Assembly: GCF_000583655.1 (NCBI RefSeq)
Contig: NZ_BAKI01000002.1
Coordinates: 1 to 64,000 of the forward strand
DNA length: 64,000 nt
Reading direction: 5' to 3'
Source: Lentilactobacillus farraginis DSM 18382 = JCM 14108
GTDB taxonomy: Bacteria > Bacillota > Bacilli > Lactobacillales > Lactobacillaceae
How positions within the stretch are numbered: position 1 is the first letter of the stretch; each line of letters starts with the position of its first letter. Below the pieces are notes generated by a model that was given only the letters and a program-made list of their open reading frames with translations, searched no databases and was not told where the DNA came from. Made by a program: the position numbers and the translations under genes. Positions 30,101 through 40,225 of this stretch are shown piece by piece.

Positions 30101-30135
30101 CTTAGCAGCAGCCAATTTAATGATGGCTACTTTTA

Positions 30136-30226
30136 GAGTGGGACGAAAGGCAGTTGCACTCGGTAATAATCGTGATTAAACAAAGCGGGACTGAACAAAA
30201 TTACTTTTGTTTCAGTCCCGCTTTTA
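30136..30226 (+). repeat. Intergenic repeat element, copy B (short form)
   Basis: Starts GAGTGGGACGAAAGGC, lacks about 40 bases of the long arm found in copy C, then continues CACTCGGTAATAATCGTGATTAAA and the GGGACTG...CAGTCCC hairpin. Located after rpoD. Confidence 0.75.
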
Positions 30227-30227
30227 C
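30182..30227 (+). terminator. Rho-independent terminator of dnaG-rpoD (3' half of copy B)
   Basis: AAAGCGGGACTGAACAAAA pairs with TTTTGTTTCAGTCCCGCTTT around TTAC, followed by T residues. It is the terminator-like hairpin common to the repeat family. Confidence 0.85.
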
Positions 30228-30254
30228 ATACTGCCAAACGTTGGTAATGCACGC

Positions 30255-30283
30255 TGTTTTTTTTCAATTGGATAAATTATAAT
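30255..30283 (+). promoter_or_regulatory. Probable promoter of trmK
   Basis: TATAAT at 30278-30283 with a weak -35 (TGTTTT) 17 bases upstream, and the start codon 30 bases downstream. Confidence 0.45.
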
Positions 30284-30312
30284 AAAGGTAATAATGAATT
30301 AAGGAGATAAAA

Positions 30313-31017
30313 ATGAACGGCAAACACCTTTCTAAACGTTTAGAAACTGTTAGTGAGCATGTTGAGCCCGGCAGCCGATTGGCTGATATCGGCTCCGATC
30401 ATGCCTATCTACCGATCCATCTCGCGAAAAATAAGCAAATTAGTTATGGCGTCGTTGGCGAAGTTGCCAAGGGGCCAATTGCCAATGCAATTAACGAAAT
30501 TACCAAGGAAAATTTACTTGATTTGCTTCACCCAAGGTTGGCAGACGGCCTGGCAGCAATTAAAAATGATGACCGGATTGATACCATTACAATCGCCGGT
30601 ATGGGTGGGATTTTAATTAGTCGAATTTTAGAGCAGGGCAAAGAAAAACTTACCGGCAGAGAACGGTTGATTTTACAGCCTAATGTCGGTGAAGATGTTG
30701 TTCGAACTTGGCTGATGCAGCATCAGTATCGAATTAAGACTGAGCAGATTTTAGAGGAAGATCACCATATTTATGAGATTATTACAGCAGTTAAATCACA
30801 GCAGCCAGTCCATTACACCGCACAACAGCTTAAGTTTGGCCCGTATCTGCTACAGGAAAAATCCCCCGTTTTTATTGCCAAGTGGTTGGAGGAACGCCGT
30901 CAACTGCAACGGGTTGTCATGAATATGAAACGAGCTGTTCATGAAGATCGCTTGAAGATTCAAAAAATTGAACAGCAAATTGAAGAAATTAATGAGGTGG
31001 TCAATCGTGAAGGGTAA
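30313..31017 (+). CDS. trmK: tRNA m1A22 methyltransferase
   Basis: Methylates N1 of adenine 22 in bacterial tRNAs, using SAM. The SAM site is RLADIGSDHAYLPIHL. TITIAGMGGILI and ERLILQPNVGEDVVRTWL are family signatures. The C-terminal about 60 residues form a helical, coiled-coil-like tail (QKIEQQIEEINEVV). At 234 residues it is complete. ATG follows AAGGAG. It overlaps the next gene by 11 bases, and this trmK/NIF3 pair after rpoD is conserved in Firmicutes. Confidence 0.95.
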   Translation: MNGKHLSKRLETVSEHVEPGSRLADIGSDHAYLPIHLAKNKQISYGVVGEVAKGPIANAINEITKENLLDLLHPRLADGLAAIKNDDRIDTITIAGMGGILISRILEQGKEKLTGRERLILQPNVGEDVVRTWLMQHQYRIKTEQILEEDHHIYEIITAVKSQQPVHYTAQQLKFGPYLLQEKSPVFIAKWLEERRQLQRVVMNMKRAVHEDRLKIQKIEQQIEEINEVVNREG

Positions 31018-32122
31018 GGAATTAGTTCAAAGATTTGAAAAGTTCGCGCCAAAAAAACTTGCGATGGCAAAGGACCCGATTGGTCTTCAGATCGGCTCGT
31101 TGGATAACGATGTCCATAAAGTTATGACGACGCTGGACGTTCGACCGGAAGTCGTTGATGAAGCCATTGAGAAGCAGGTTGATTTTATTTTTGCCCATCA
31201 TCCGGTGATGTTTCATCCCGCCCGCAATCTGGATTATTCGGATCCCCAGAATGCCATGTATGCGAAAATAATTGCCCACGGCATCACCGTTTACGCTGCC
31301 CATACTAATTTGGATAGTGCAGACGGTGGCATGAATGATTGGTTGGCAGATGCGCTTAGTCTGACCAATGTTCGGGGATTGGTCCCGGCATATTCAGAGG
31401 CCGTCTTTCGGTTAACGGTGACTGTTCCCAAGGTTTATGCGACCGCCGTTAGAATGTCACTGGTTGATGCCGGCGCGGAAATTAATGATGGTCAATATAC
31501 CGGCTATACCTATGAAATGGACGGAACGGTTTATTACGTACCACAGCCGGGAGCGGATCCAACAATCGGAGTTGCCGGTGAGCCGACCGAACTTGAAGAT
31601 TCACGACTGGAATTTGAGGTTCCCGAAAAAAATTTGGATCGGGTATTAAAAACGTTAAAGGATGTTCACCCGCTTCAACAGCCGCTGTATAATATTATTC
31701 GCCTGGAAGATAAAAAACATCGATACACGATGGGGCGGGTTGGTGAACTCAGTGAACCTATGCGCTTGGAATCATTTGCTAAACGCTGCAAATCGGTTTT
31801 TCATATATCAGGTCTTCGAGTAATTGCCAGTGATTTATATCGGACTGTTAAGACGGTGGCGGTTTTGGGAGGCGACGGCGGTAAATTTTATAAGCTCGCG
31901 CAGCAAGCCGGCGCCGATGTTTATATTACCGGTGACGTTTATTATCATACCGGCCATGATATGTTGGCAGCCGATATGCCGGTGATTGATCCGGGGCATC
32001 ATATTGAAAGTATTTGTATTCCCAAATTGGCATCTTTATTCAAACAATGGTCGACTGAAAATCATTGGGATATTTCGGTGGTCGAATCCGAAATCAACAC
32101 GGATCCTTTTACATTTCTATAA
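31007..32122 (+). CDS. NIF3-like dinuclear metal-centre protein (YqfO type)
   Basis: A NIF3-family protein, 371 residues, with a PII-like insertion between two halves. The metal ligands are in FAHHPVMFHPAR, VYAAHTNLDSADGGMNDW and the C-terminal GDVYYHTGHDMLA plus DPGHHIES. Some members act as GTP cyclohydrolase-like or metal-handling proteins, but the role is not settled. I chose GTG 31007, five bases after GAGGTGG and inside the trmK end, instead of a start further upstream within trmK. Translational coupling with trmK is likely. Confidence 0.9.
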   Translation: MKGKELVQRFEKFAPKKLAMAKDPIGLQIGSLDNDVHKVMTTLDVRPEVVDEAIEKQVDFIFAHHPVMFHPARNLDYSDPQNAMYAKIIAHGITVYAAHTNLDSADGGMNDWLADALSLTNVRGLVPAYSEAVFRLTVTVPKVYATAVRMSLVDAGAEINDGQYTGYTYEMDGTVYYVPQPGADPTIGVAGEPTELEDSRLEFEVPEKNLDRVLKTLKDVHPLQQPLYNIIRLEDKKHRYTMGRVGELSEPMRLESFAKRCKSVFHISGLRVIASDLYRTVKTVAVLGGDGGKFYKLAQQAGADVYITGDVYYHTGHDMLAADMPVIDPGHHIESICIPKLASLFKQWSTENHWDISVVESEINTDPFTFL

Positions 32123-32151
32123 AAGTAACGATTAGAAAGGCGGATTTAAAT

Positions 32152-33389
32152 ATGGCAAAGTATCCAGAATTAATTTCAAATTTTCTTGAGTTCGTAAAAA
32201 TAAACAGTCGTTCAGACCCACAGTCAAAGTCAATTCCTTCTTCGAAACGGGAGACCAGCTTCTTAAATATGTTAAAAGAGCGCTTGACGGCTATGGGATT
32301 GGAGAATGTGCATACCAATCCCCAAAGTGCCTACGTTTTTGCGACGCTACCGGCAAATACTGATAAAAAGGTACCTGCGGTTGGGTTTATTTCCCATATC
32401 GACACGGCAGATTTCAACGCGGAAAATGTTAAACCGCAAATTGTTGAGAACTACGATGGTCATTCCGTCATTCCATTGGATAAGGCTGGCGAATACACGC
32501 TGGATCCAAAAGTGTTCCCAAGTTTGAAAAAATACCAGGGCCAAACATTGATTACAACAGACGGGACCACACTGCTGGGCGCTGATGACAAGGCCGGGGT
32601 TGCCGAAATTCTCGCAGCAGTTGCTTACCTGCAGGCCAATCCGGATATCGAACACGGACCGATTAAGGTTGCATTTGGCCCCGATGAAGAAATTGGGACG
32701 GGAGCCGATCATTTTGATGTTAAAGATTTCGGTGCGGATTTCGCCTACACGGTCGATGGCGGTCCTCTGGGTGATTTAAATTACGAAACGTTTAACGCGG
32801 CTGAAGCCCGGGTTTCAATCAAGGGAACCGATGTCCATCCTGCCGAAGCCAAGGGCGTCATGGTCAATGCTATTCAATTCGGAATGGACTTCCATGCTGC
32901 TCTGCCGGAATATGACCGGCCCGAAAAGACATCGGGTCGACAGGGCTTCTACCACATTTATGATTTTCAGGGCAGCGTTGATCATACTGAACTGGCTTAC
33001 ATTATCCGGGATCATGATCGGGACCGCTTTGAGGCTCGTAAGCGCTTGTTTACAGGGATTGCCGATCAAATGAATAAAGAATTCGGTGAAAAAAGGATTC
33101 AAGTTGAATTGAAAGACCAGTATTATAACATGGGTGAAATCATTTCAAAAGATCCATCCGTTGTTGAAATTGCCAAACAGGCGATGAAAAATGTTGATGT
33201 TGAGCCCCATATTTTCCCGGTTCGGGTGGTACTGACGGTTCCAAGATTTCATATATGGGCCTGCCAACACCTAATTTGTTTGCCGGTGGCGAAAATATGC
33301 ACGGCCGGTTTGAATATGTTTCTGAGCAAACAATGGTAAAGGCAACGGATGTGATTGTCGAAATTGCCAAGCTTTACACGCAGCAATAA
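32152..33389 (+). CDS. pepT: Tripeptidase T (one frameshift)
   Basis: A zinc aminopeptidase of family M20 that removes the N-terminal residue of tripeptides, part of peptide use in lactobacilli. Metal ligands and active-site residues appear in [40 protein letters not shown] and TVDGGPLGD. Past the break, [18 protein letters not shown] continues the M20 fold. The break at about 33226 needs one G restored in TTCGGGTGG. Repair gives 412 residues, the family length. ATG 32152 has GAAAGG upstream. Cytosolic. Confidence 0.94.
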
Positions 33390-33396
33390 AATAATT

Positions 33397-33413
33397 GGTC
33401 AAAAAAGGTCAAA
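33397..33413 (+). promoter_or_regulatory. CtsR operator of clpB
   Basis: GGTCAAAAAAGGTCAAA is a perfect direct heptad repeat of the CtsR box (GGTCAAA-NAN-GGTCAAA). It lies eight bases after pepT and just before the probable clpB promoter (33417-33446), so CtsR should repress clpB until heat or protein stress. Confidence 0.9.
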
Positions 33414-33416
33414 TTA

Positions 33417-33446
33417 TTGTTAATGGGTTATAAAATTTGATACCAT
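33417..33446 (+). promoter_or_regulatory. Probable clpB promoter
   Basis: TTGTTA, 18 bases, TACCAT. It overlaps the edge of the CtsR box, as expected for repression. Transcription would begin near 33453, at the edge of repeat copy C. Confidence 0.5.
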
Positions 33447-33455
33447 ATTTGTAGA

Positions 33456-33571
33456 GAGTGGCGCAAAGGCGGTTATACGGCAGAAAGTTGCCTTTTGGCG
33501 CCCGTTTCCACTCGGTAACAATCGTGATTAAATAAAATGGGACTGGACAAAATTACTTTTGTCTCAGTCCC
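33456..33571 (+). repeat. Intergenic repeat element, copy C (most complete), in the clpB leader
   Basis: GAGTGG (33456-33461) and CCACTC (33508-33513) close an imperfect hairpin with GGCGCAAAGGC and GCCTTTTGGCGCC inside. CGGTAACAATCGTGATTAAA and the GGGACTGGACAAAA...TTTTGTCTCAGTCCC hairpin (33539-33571) follow. No T run follows the last hairpin. The whole copy lies between the CtsR-controlled promoter and the clpB start. Confidence 0.75.
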
Positions 33572-33618
33572 TTCAAATTAATCAGGTCCAAAAACATTGA
33601 AAACAAAAGGGTGATCAT

Positions 33619-36226
33619 TTGAATCCAGATAATTTAACGGAGGCAGTTACGCAGGCGATTTCTCAAGCGCAGCAAATTGCCGTTACCAGAAAACAACAAA
33701 ATATTACAGTAGCCCATTTATTTAAGTTCCTGGTTCAACCAGGCGAATTGGCCCGTCAGATATATTCTGAACTGGGATTAAATTTGAAAAGCCTGAATGA
33801 TGAGTTGGACGCCGAAATCGATCAGATTGCCACGGTTGAAGGGAGTAATGTCAATTACGGCCAGTCATTGTCGTCAAATCTGTACGAATTACTTCAAAAC
33901 GCGGAACAGGTTAAAAATGAATTCGGCGATGCTACATTGCTGTTGATACACTTACGATTGCTGTTATGCAGCTTCGGGGTGATAATTTTACCGATTACCT
34001 GACCAACCAGGGGATTACGGAGCAAAAGGTCAGAAACGTGGTTGAAAAGATTCGCGGCGGCCAAAAAGTTACTTCCAAAAATCAGGAAGACAACTATCAA
34101 TCACTTGAAAAGTATGGAACAGATTTGGTGAAAGCGGCTCGCGAAAATAAGTTGGGTCCAATTATCGGCCGGGATGAAGAAATCTTGGACGTTATTCGAA
34201 TCCTTTCCCGAAAGACGAAAAACAATCCAGTCCTAATTGGGGCTCCCGGTGTTGGGAAAACAGCCGTTGTTGAAGGCTTGGCATTGCGGATTGCCTCAAA
34301 CGACGTGCCTGAGAACCTGAAAAATAAAACGATCTTTCAATTGGATATGGCTCGCTGATTGCGGGTGCCAAGTATCGGGGTGAATTTGAAGAACGGCTTC
34401 AAGCGGTTTTAAAAGAAGTTAAAAAAGCCGAGGGCCAAATTATCATGTTCATTGACGAAATCCATAATATTGTTGGTGCCGGTAAGGCTGAAGGGTCAAT
34501 GGATGCCGGCAATATTTTAAAACCGATGCTGGCCCGTGGTGAACTGCATCTGATCGGAGCAACAACGATTGATGAGTATCGAAAATATATGGAAAAGGAC
34601 AAAGCACTTGAACGCCGTTTTCAGCGGGTGATGGTTCATGAGCCGTCTGTTGAGGACACGATCACAATTTTGCGGGGACTTTCTGAAGGCCTTGAAATTC
34701 ACCATGGCGTCCGAATCCACGATAATGCCCTGGTAGCGGCAGCCAAGCTCTCTGATCGTTACATTACCGACCGTAATCTGCCTGATAAGGCGATTGATTT
34801 AGTAGATGAGGCTTCGGCTGAGATTCGGGTTGAAATGAATTCAAGCCCGACTATCCTGGACCAGTCCAACCGCCAATTAATGAGATTGGAAGTTGAGGAA
34901 GCCGCTTTAAAACAGGAGACGGATGAAGCTTCCAAGAAACGGTTAAAAGAGGTTCAATCCCAACTGGCCAATATCAAGGAAAAAGTCAACGCATTAAATG
35001 CCCGTTGGAAGCAGGAAAAAGATGCGATTCAAAAAATTAGTGACAAGAAAAAACAGCTTGATCAGGCTAGAAACGACTTGAAACAAGCTGAAAATAATTA
35101 TGATCTTAATAAGGCTGCTGTTCTTCAGCATGGCACCATTCCACAATTGGCAGCCGAACTGAAGCAACTGGAAGCAACCGATCAGCATGCTGATTGGCTG
35201 GTAAGTGAATCCGTCACAGCAGATGAGATTGCCAAGGTAGTAAGCCGGGAGACCGGTATTCCGGTTACCAAGCTGGTTGAAGGAGAACGGCAAAAACTGC
35301 TTCATTTAGCCGACAATCTTCATAAGCGGGTAATTGGTCAAAACGAAGCCGTTACGGCAGTCTCAGACGCTGTTATTCGCTCCAGAGCCGGCCTGCAGGA
35401 TCCAAGTCGACCGCTTGGCTCATTTCTGTTTCTCGGCCCGACCGGTGTTGGTAAAACCGAGCTGGCAAAGGCATTGGCAGAAGACTTATTTGATTCTGAA
35501 AATCACATGGTTCGGATTGACATGTCTGAGTACATGGAGAAGGAATCGGTTTCCAGATTGGTTGGGGCAGCCCCGGGGTACGTTGGGTATGAAGAGGGCG
35601 GTCAATTAACCGAAGCAGTCCGCCGCAATCCTTACACGATCGTGTTGTTTGATGAAATTGAAAAAGCCCATCCGGATGTTTTTAATATTTTACTGCAGGT
35701 CTTGGATGATGGCCGACTGACTGATAGTCAAGGTCGAACAATTGATTTTAAAAACACAATTTTAATCATGACTTCCAACTTGGGTTCCGACATCCTCCTG
35801 GAAGGAACTGATGCCAACGGCGTGATTTCAGACGCTGCCAAAAAGCAGGTGGATCAGCTGTTGAAAGCTTCATTCAAGCCGGAATTTCTAAATCGGATCG
35901 ATGACGTTATTATGTTTAAACCACTCTCCCGTTCCGATATTGCCAAAATTGTTCAAAAATTGATTGACCAGCTTTCTGTTCGAACCAGAGCCCAGGATAT
36001 CAGCTTATCAATCTCGGATCAGGCTAAACAGTGGATCGCCAAGAACGGTTATGAGCCGCAGTATGGTGCTCGACCGCTTCAGCGTTACGTTACAAACGTT
36101 GTTGAAACGCCGCTGGCTAAAATGATTATTGGTGATCAAATCAAACCGCACAGTATTGTGCATATTAATTTGGAAAATGATCAGCTGTCGTTTGTTTCCG
36201 AACAGGTTGCCGCTGCCCAGGTATAA
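33619..36226 (+). CDS. clpB: ClpB disaggregase (two frameshifts)
   Basis: A hexameric AAA+ chaperone that pulls proteins out of aggregates with DnaK. In order: the N-domain, the first ATPase with Walker A GAPGVGKT and [15 protein letters not shown], the middle coiled-coil domain (about residues 400-525), the second ATPase with [14 protein letters not shown] and the sensor region, ending in the C-terminal domain. Two bases are missing, near 33936 (GCTACA_TTGC) and 34352 (ATGGCT_CGCTG). Repair gives [15 protein letters not shown] and [13 protein letters not shown], and 869 residues. The start is TTG at 33619 after AGGGTGA. The upstream CtsR box shows stress control. Confidence 0.95.
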
Positions 36227-36257
36227 GGCAGGTTTTTTCTAATATAAGCCCAGACAA

Positions 36258-36298
36258 AAACAAGACCGGGATAATTGCTTATCCCAGCCTTGTTTTTT
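36258..36298. terminator. Terminator between clpB and the convergent small gene
   Basis: AAACAAGACCGGGATAA pairs with TTATCCCAGCCTTGTTT and is followed by a T run. A run of A before it allows use from the other strand too. Confidence 0.8.
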
Positions 36299-36313
36299 AT
36301 TGATTGTCGTGCA

Positions 36314-36505
36314 TTATTTGGAATATGAATCTTTGCTGATTAAGTAAATTCCGTTGGTAGCGATAAAACCGACAACGGCTGCGGTAATACCGATTTGCCA
36401 TGGGTTATACGGCAAAACTTCAAGTTGGTTTGCAATGTAGCCGATAATTTCACCAAAAATCAAAGCCCAAAAAATAACGACAAGGTTTGAAGCAAAAAGT
36501 TTCAT
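36314..36505 (-). CDS. Small membrane protein, DUF2929/YjzD-like
   Basis: Sixty-three residues with two predicted membrane segments: the first around NLVVIFWALIFGEIIGYI and the second around IGITAAVVGFIATNGIYLI. It resembles the YjzD family, short two-helix membrane proteins of unknown function common in Bacilli. ATG 36505 with AGGAGGCC upstream supports translation. It sits alone on the - strand between clpB and dnaE. Confidence 0.8.
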   Translation of the reverse strand: MKLFASNLVVIFWALIFGEIIGYIANQLEVLPYNPWQIGITAAVVGFIATNGIYLISKDSYSK

Positions 36506-36611
36506 AGTCTAAGGCCTCCTGACAATCAATCGTATTTTAGCATATTTTTTCAAAAAAATCACTGACGAAAAAATAGATCATCCTTGATTTTAGAACCCAG
36601 GCCCGTTTATT

Positions 36612-36620
36612 TGGTATAAT
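36612..36620 (+). promoter_or_regulatory. Extended -10 promoter of dnaE
   Basis: TGGTATAAT is a perfect extended -10 box, 24 bases before the dnaE start codon. No clear -35. Confidence 0.6.
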
Positions 36621-36644
36621 TTGAAAGGAAAGAAGGGAATCTAA

Positions 36645-39600
36645 TTGACGTACGTACCACTACAAGTGATCAGTTCATATAGTTTGCTGCAAAGTCCTAT
36701 TCGGATTTCAAAGCTGGTCTTGGAAGCCAAAAAGCGGGGGTATCAAGCCCTGGCACTCACCGATGTCAATGTCATGTACGGGACTGTTGCGTTTTACGAT
36801 GCCTGCGTGGCTGCCGACATTCAGCCGATTATTGGACTGACGTTGACGCTTCCCGGCTTTATCCTGACTGATAAGTCGTATCCGCTGGTATTATTGGCCA
36901 AAGATCAGACCGGGTATCAAAATTTGTTAAAAATAACAACTTTGAGAAATACCGGTGAGGCTGAATTTACTGCTGAACAGTTGAAGGGAAAATTGGATAG
37001 TTTATACGTTATCCTACCACCGCTGGCAGAAGTTAACGATTTACTACTTCGGGGACGAGCGCCTGAGGTTGCTGATCTGATTACCGATTTAACTGCCTTG
37101 GGGGTAACGGTTGCTGACCTGAAACTCGGTGCTGATTATCATGCATCAACGGCGCTGATTGATATGTTGGGGAAGGTGGCCGCAGATAATCAGATCCAGG
37201 TAGTTGCGGACGCACCGGTCGATTATCTTAATCCGGAAGATTATTTTCCAATGCAGGTATTAAAAGCAATTGAATCGGGAACTAAAATACCAAATATAAC
37301 GGACTTGAGTCGACAGGTCGGCCCTTATTTTCTACAATCCCGTGAGCAGGTAGAAAAAGCGTATCATCAATTAGATTTATCGGCAGCCTTGCAGGCGACT
37401 GCCGATATTGTAAAGAATTGTCATGTAGTAATTGAAAAAAAGCAGCCCAAGCTGCCTCGATTTGAAACGCCGGACCAAATGCCGGCTGGGCAATATCTTC
37501 GACAACTTTGCGAAACCGGATTGGCGGAACGTTTGGCGACTAATCGAATTACTGATGCCGAACCGTATCAGCACCGACTGGAAAGAGAGTTGGGCGTGAT
37601 TCACAAAATGGGGTTTGATGACTATTTCTTAATTGTTTGGGATGTCATTAATTATGCCCACCAAGTTAATATTGTCACTGGTCCGGGAAGAGGTTCCGCA
37701 GCTGGTTCACTGGTGGCATACACGCTGTTCATTACCGATGTGGATCCCATTAAGTATAACCTGTTGTTTGAACGTTTCCTGAATCCTGAACGGGTTCAGA
37801 TGCCTGATATTGATTTGGATATCCCCGATGATAAGCGTGACACGATTATTCAGTACGTTCATCAAAAATATGGTCATGACCGGGTTGCCCAAATTATAAC
37901 GTTTGGGACCCTTGCCGCCAAACAGGCTACCAGAGACGTTGGGCGGGTCTTTGGTCTTAATCCGACTCAACAGGATGTTTGGAGTAAGGCGATTCCAAGT
38001 GCGCTTCATATTACGTTGGCTGATGCCTATCGAAATTCGCAGCAATTAAAAAATCTGGTTGCTGATAGTGAACTTAACAGGATTCTATTTGAAACGGCCC
38101 AGGTCTTGGAAGGCCTGCCGAGACATTATTCGACACATGCGGCGGGGCTGGTATTAAGTGATAATCAACTGGTTAACCTGGTACCATTACAAGATGGCAA
38201 TGATGGACTGTTAATGACCCAGTACGCCAAAGATTATGTTGAATCTGTTGGACTGTTAAAAATTGATTTTTTGGGACTTCGAAACTTAACAATTTTAGCT
38301 GATGCCCTTAAAGAGATCGAAACGGTTACCGGCAAAAAGCTGGCGGTGTCTCAAATACCGTTAGATGATGCCAAAACGTTGGCATTATTTGCCAACGGTG
38401 AAACAACCGGCGTATTTCAGTTTGAATCTGCCGGCATTCGCAGTGTTTTACGGCGGCTTCACCCAACCCGTTTTGAAGACATTGCATTGGTAAACGCGCT
38501 GTATCGGCCCGGACCAATGGAAAATATTGATGAGGTAGTGAAGCGAAAGGCCCATCAGGAAGCACTGACGTTTCCCGATGATTCTCTTGTTGATATCCTA
38601 AAAGCAACTTATGGTGTCATTGTTTACCAGGAGCAGGTTATGCTGGTTGCCGCCAAGATGGCCGGCTTTTCACTCGGGCAGGCCGATATCCTCAGACGAG
38701 CAATGAGTAAGAAGAAACTCAAAGTTATGGATCGAATGAAAAGTCAGTTTCTGGCAGGCGCTGAAAAAAACGGGCATTCAAAAGCAGTGGCGGAAAAGGT
38801 ATTTGACTATATTGAAAAATTTGCCAATTATGGCTTTAATAAATCCCACGCTGTCGCTTACAGTAAAATGGCTTATGAACTGGCTTATTTAAAGGTCCAC
38901 TTTCCGGGTGAATTTCACGTCGCCCTGCTGAATTCGGTTCAAAACAGTTCAGTTAAGATGCGTGAATACCTGCTTGATGCCAAATCAATGGGCGTTCAGG
39001 TTATTTCACCGAATATTAATAAAAGTCGAGCTGATTTTTCGTTTCAAGATCAACAAATAGTTTTTGGTTTAGCCTCAATCAAAGGTGTTCGGCACGATAT
39101 GGTAACTGATCTTTTAGTTGAACGTCATCAAAACGGTCCTTATAAATCATTCCCCAATCTGTTAAGCCGGCTGCCGGATAAGTATCGTAAGCCGGCACTA
39201 ATTGAAGCACTGATTTACGCTGGTGCCCTGGATGATTTTCCCTACAACCGATCCGAATTAATTGCCGCGACACCCGAATTTATCAGTTCCATTGAGTTAA
39301 GCGGCAACTCAATGAGCCTTTTTAAGGCACTGGAACCAACTATTTCAAGAAGACCGGAATTGCCACTGATGCAGCGACTTGAAAAAGAAAAGGCGTATCT
39401 TGGCACCTACCTGTCGGGTCATCCGGTTGAACGGTTTGTGGCACTGAGGAAACGACTGGCTGCCAGGCCGACTAACCAATTAGTAGCCGGGATGAACGCA
39501 GTTACGTGATTTTGTATATTACAAAAGTAAAGGTTATTCGAACGAAGACTGGTAAGCAGATGGCGTTTCTGGACGGTAATGACGAGGTTGGGGAAATGTC

Positions 39601-39994
39601 GGTTACGGTTTTCCCACAACTGTTTGTTAAAATACAGTCGTGGCTTCATAAAGATCTGGTAGTGGTTATTCGCGGGAAAGTTGAAAAGAATCAGCGTCTT
39701 CAAGTAGTTGCCGATGTCGTTTCACCGGCCGAGAATTTAGCAAGAAAAGTAACTAATGTTAAAAAGCAGCCACATTGGTATTTAAGGATTGATCCTGATC
39801 ATAATAAAAATCAAGTTTTTCACAAATTAACTGAATTGGCGGCTGAACATCGTGGCCCAATTTCGATTGTGGTTCACGAGAGTATTTCCGAGAAAACCTG
39901 GATTCTCGGGCACCAATTTAACCTTGCGTCTGGAGAGCCGGTTAAAGATAAATTGATCACAATTTTTGGTCAAAATAATGTTGTTTATAAGTAA
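36645..39994 (+). CDS. dnaE: DNA polymerase III alpha subunit DnaE (one frameshift)
   Basis: A replicative polymerase of the DnaE type. In Gram-positives it extends primers before PolC takes over. The N-terminal PHP domain begins VPLQVISSYSLLQSPI. The palm contains PGRGSAAGSLVAYTL and MPDIDLDIPDDKRD with catalytic Asp residues. Fingers follow (FQFESAGIRSVLRRLHP, YRPGPME), and the C-terminus is an OB fold (KVKVIRTKTGKQMAFLDGND). The OB fold lies after the raw stop at 39509 and is joined by restoring one G near 39506 (GTTACG_TGATT). The repaired length is 1116 residues. TTG start after GAAGGGA. pyk follows with no pfkA between. Confidence 0.95.
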
Positions 39995-40225
39995 TTTTTA
40001 GATTTATTATTTCGTTTTCGTAAAGGCTTACATTGTCGTTACAACGATTGTTTTAACGACTGGTGACAGCTTAACAAAATCGTTATTACTTAAAATAGGC
40101 GGGGACATCGGCCGGAAAAAGTGATAAAATACGGTTTGGAATCAAAAAGGGAAACCCGATGTTTAATTGGTCTATATCCGGTTAATAATTGTGGTGTCCA
40201 AAAAACCGAAGGAGAGATTTTACTT

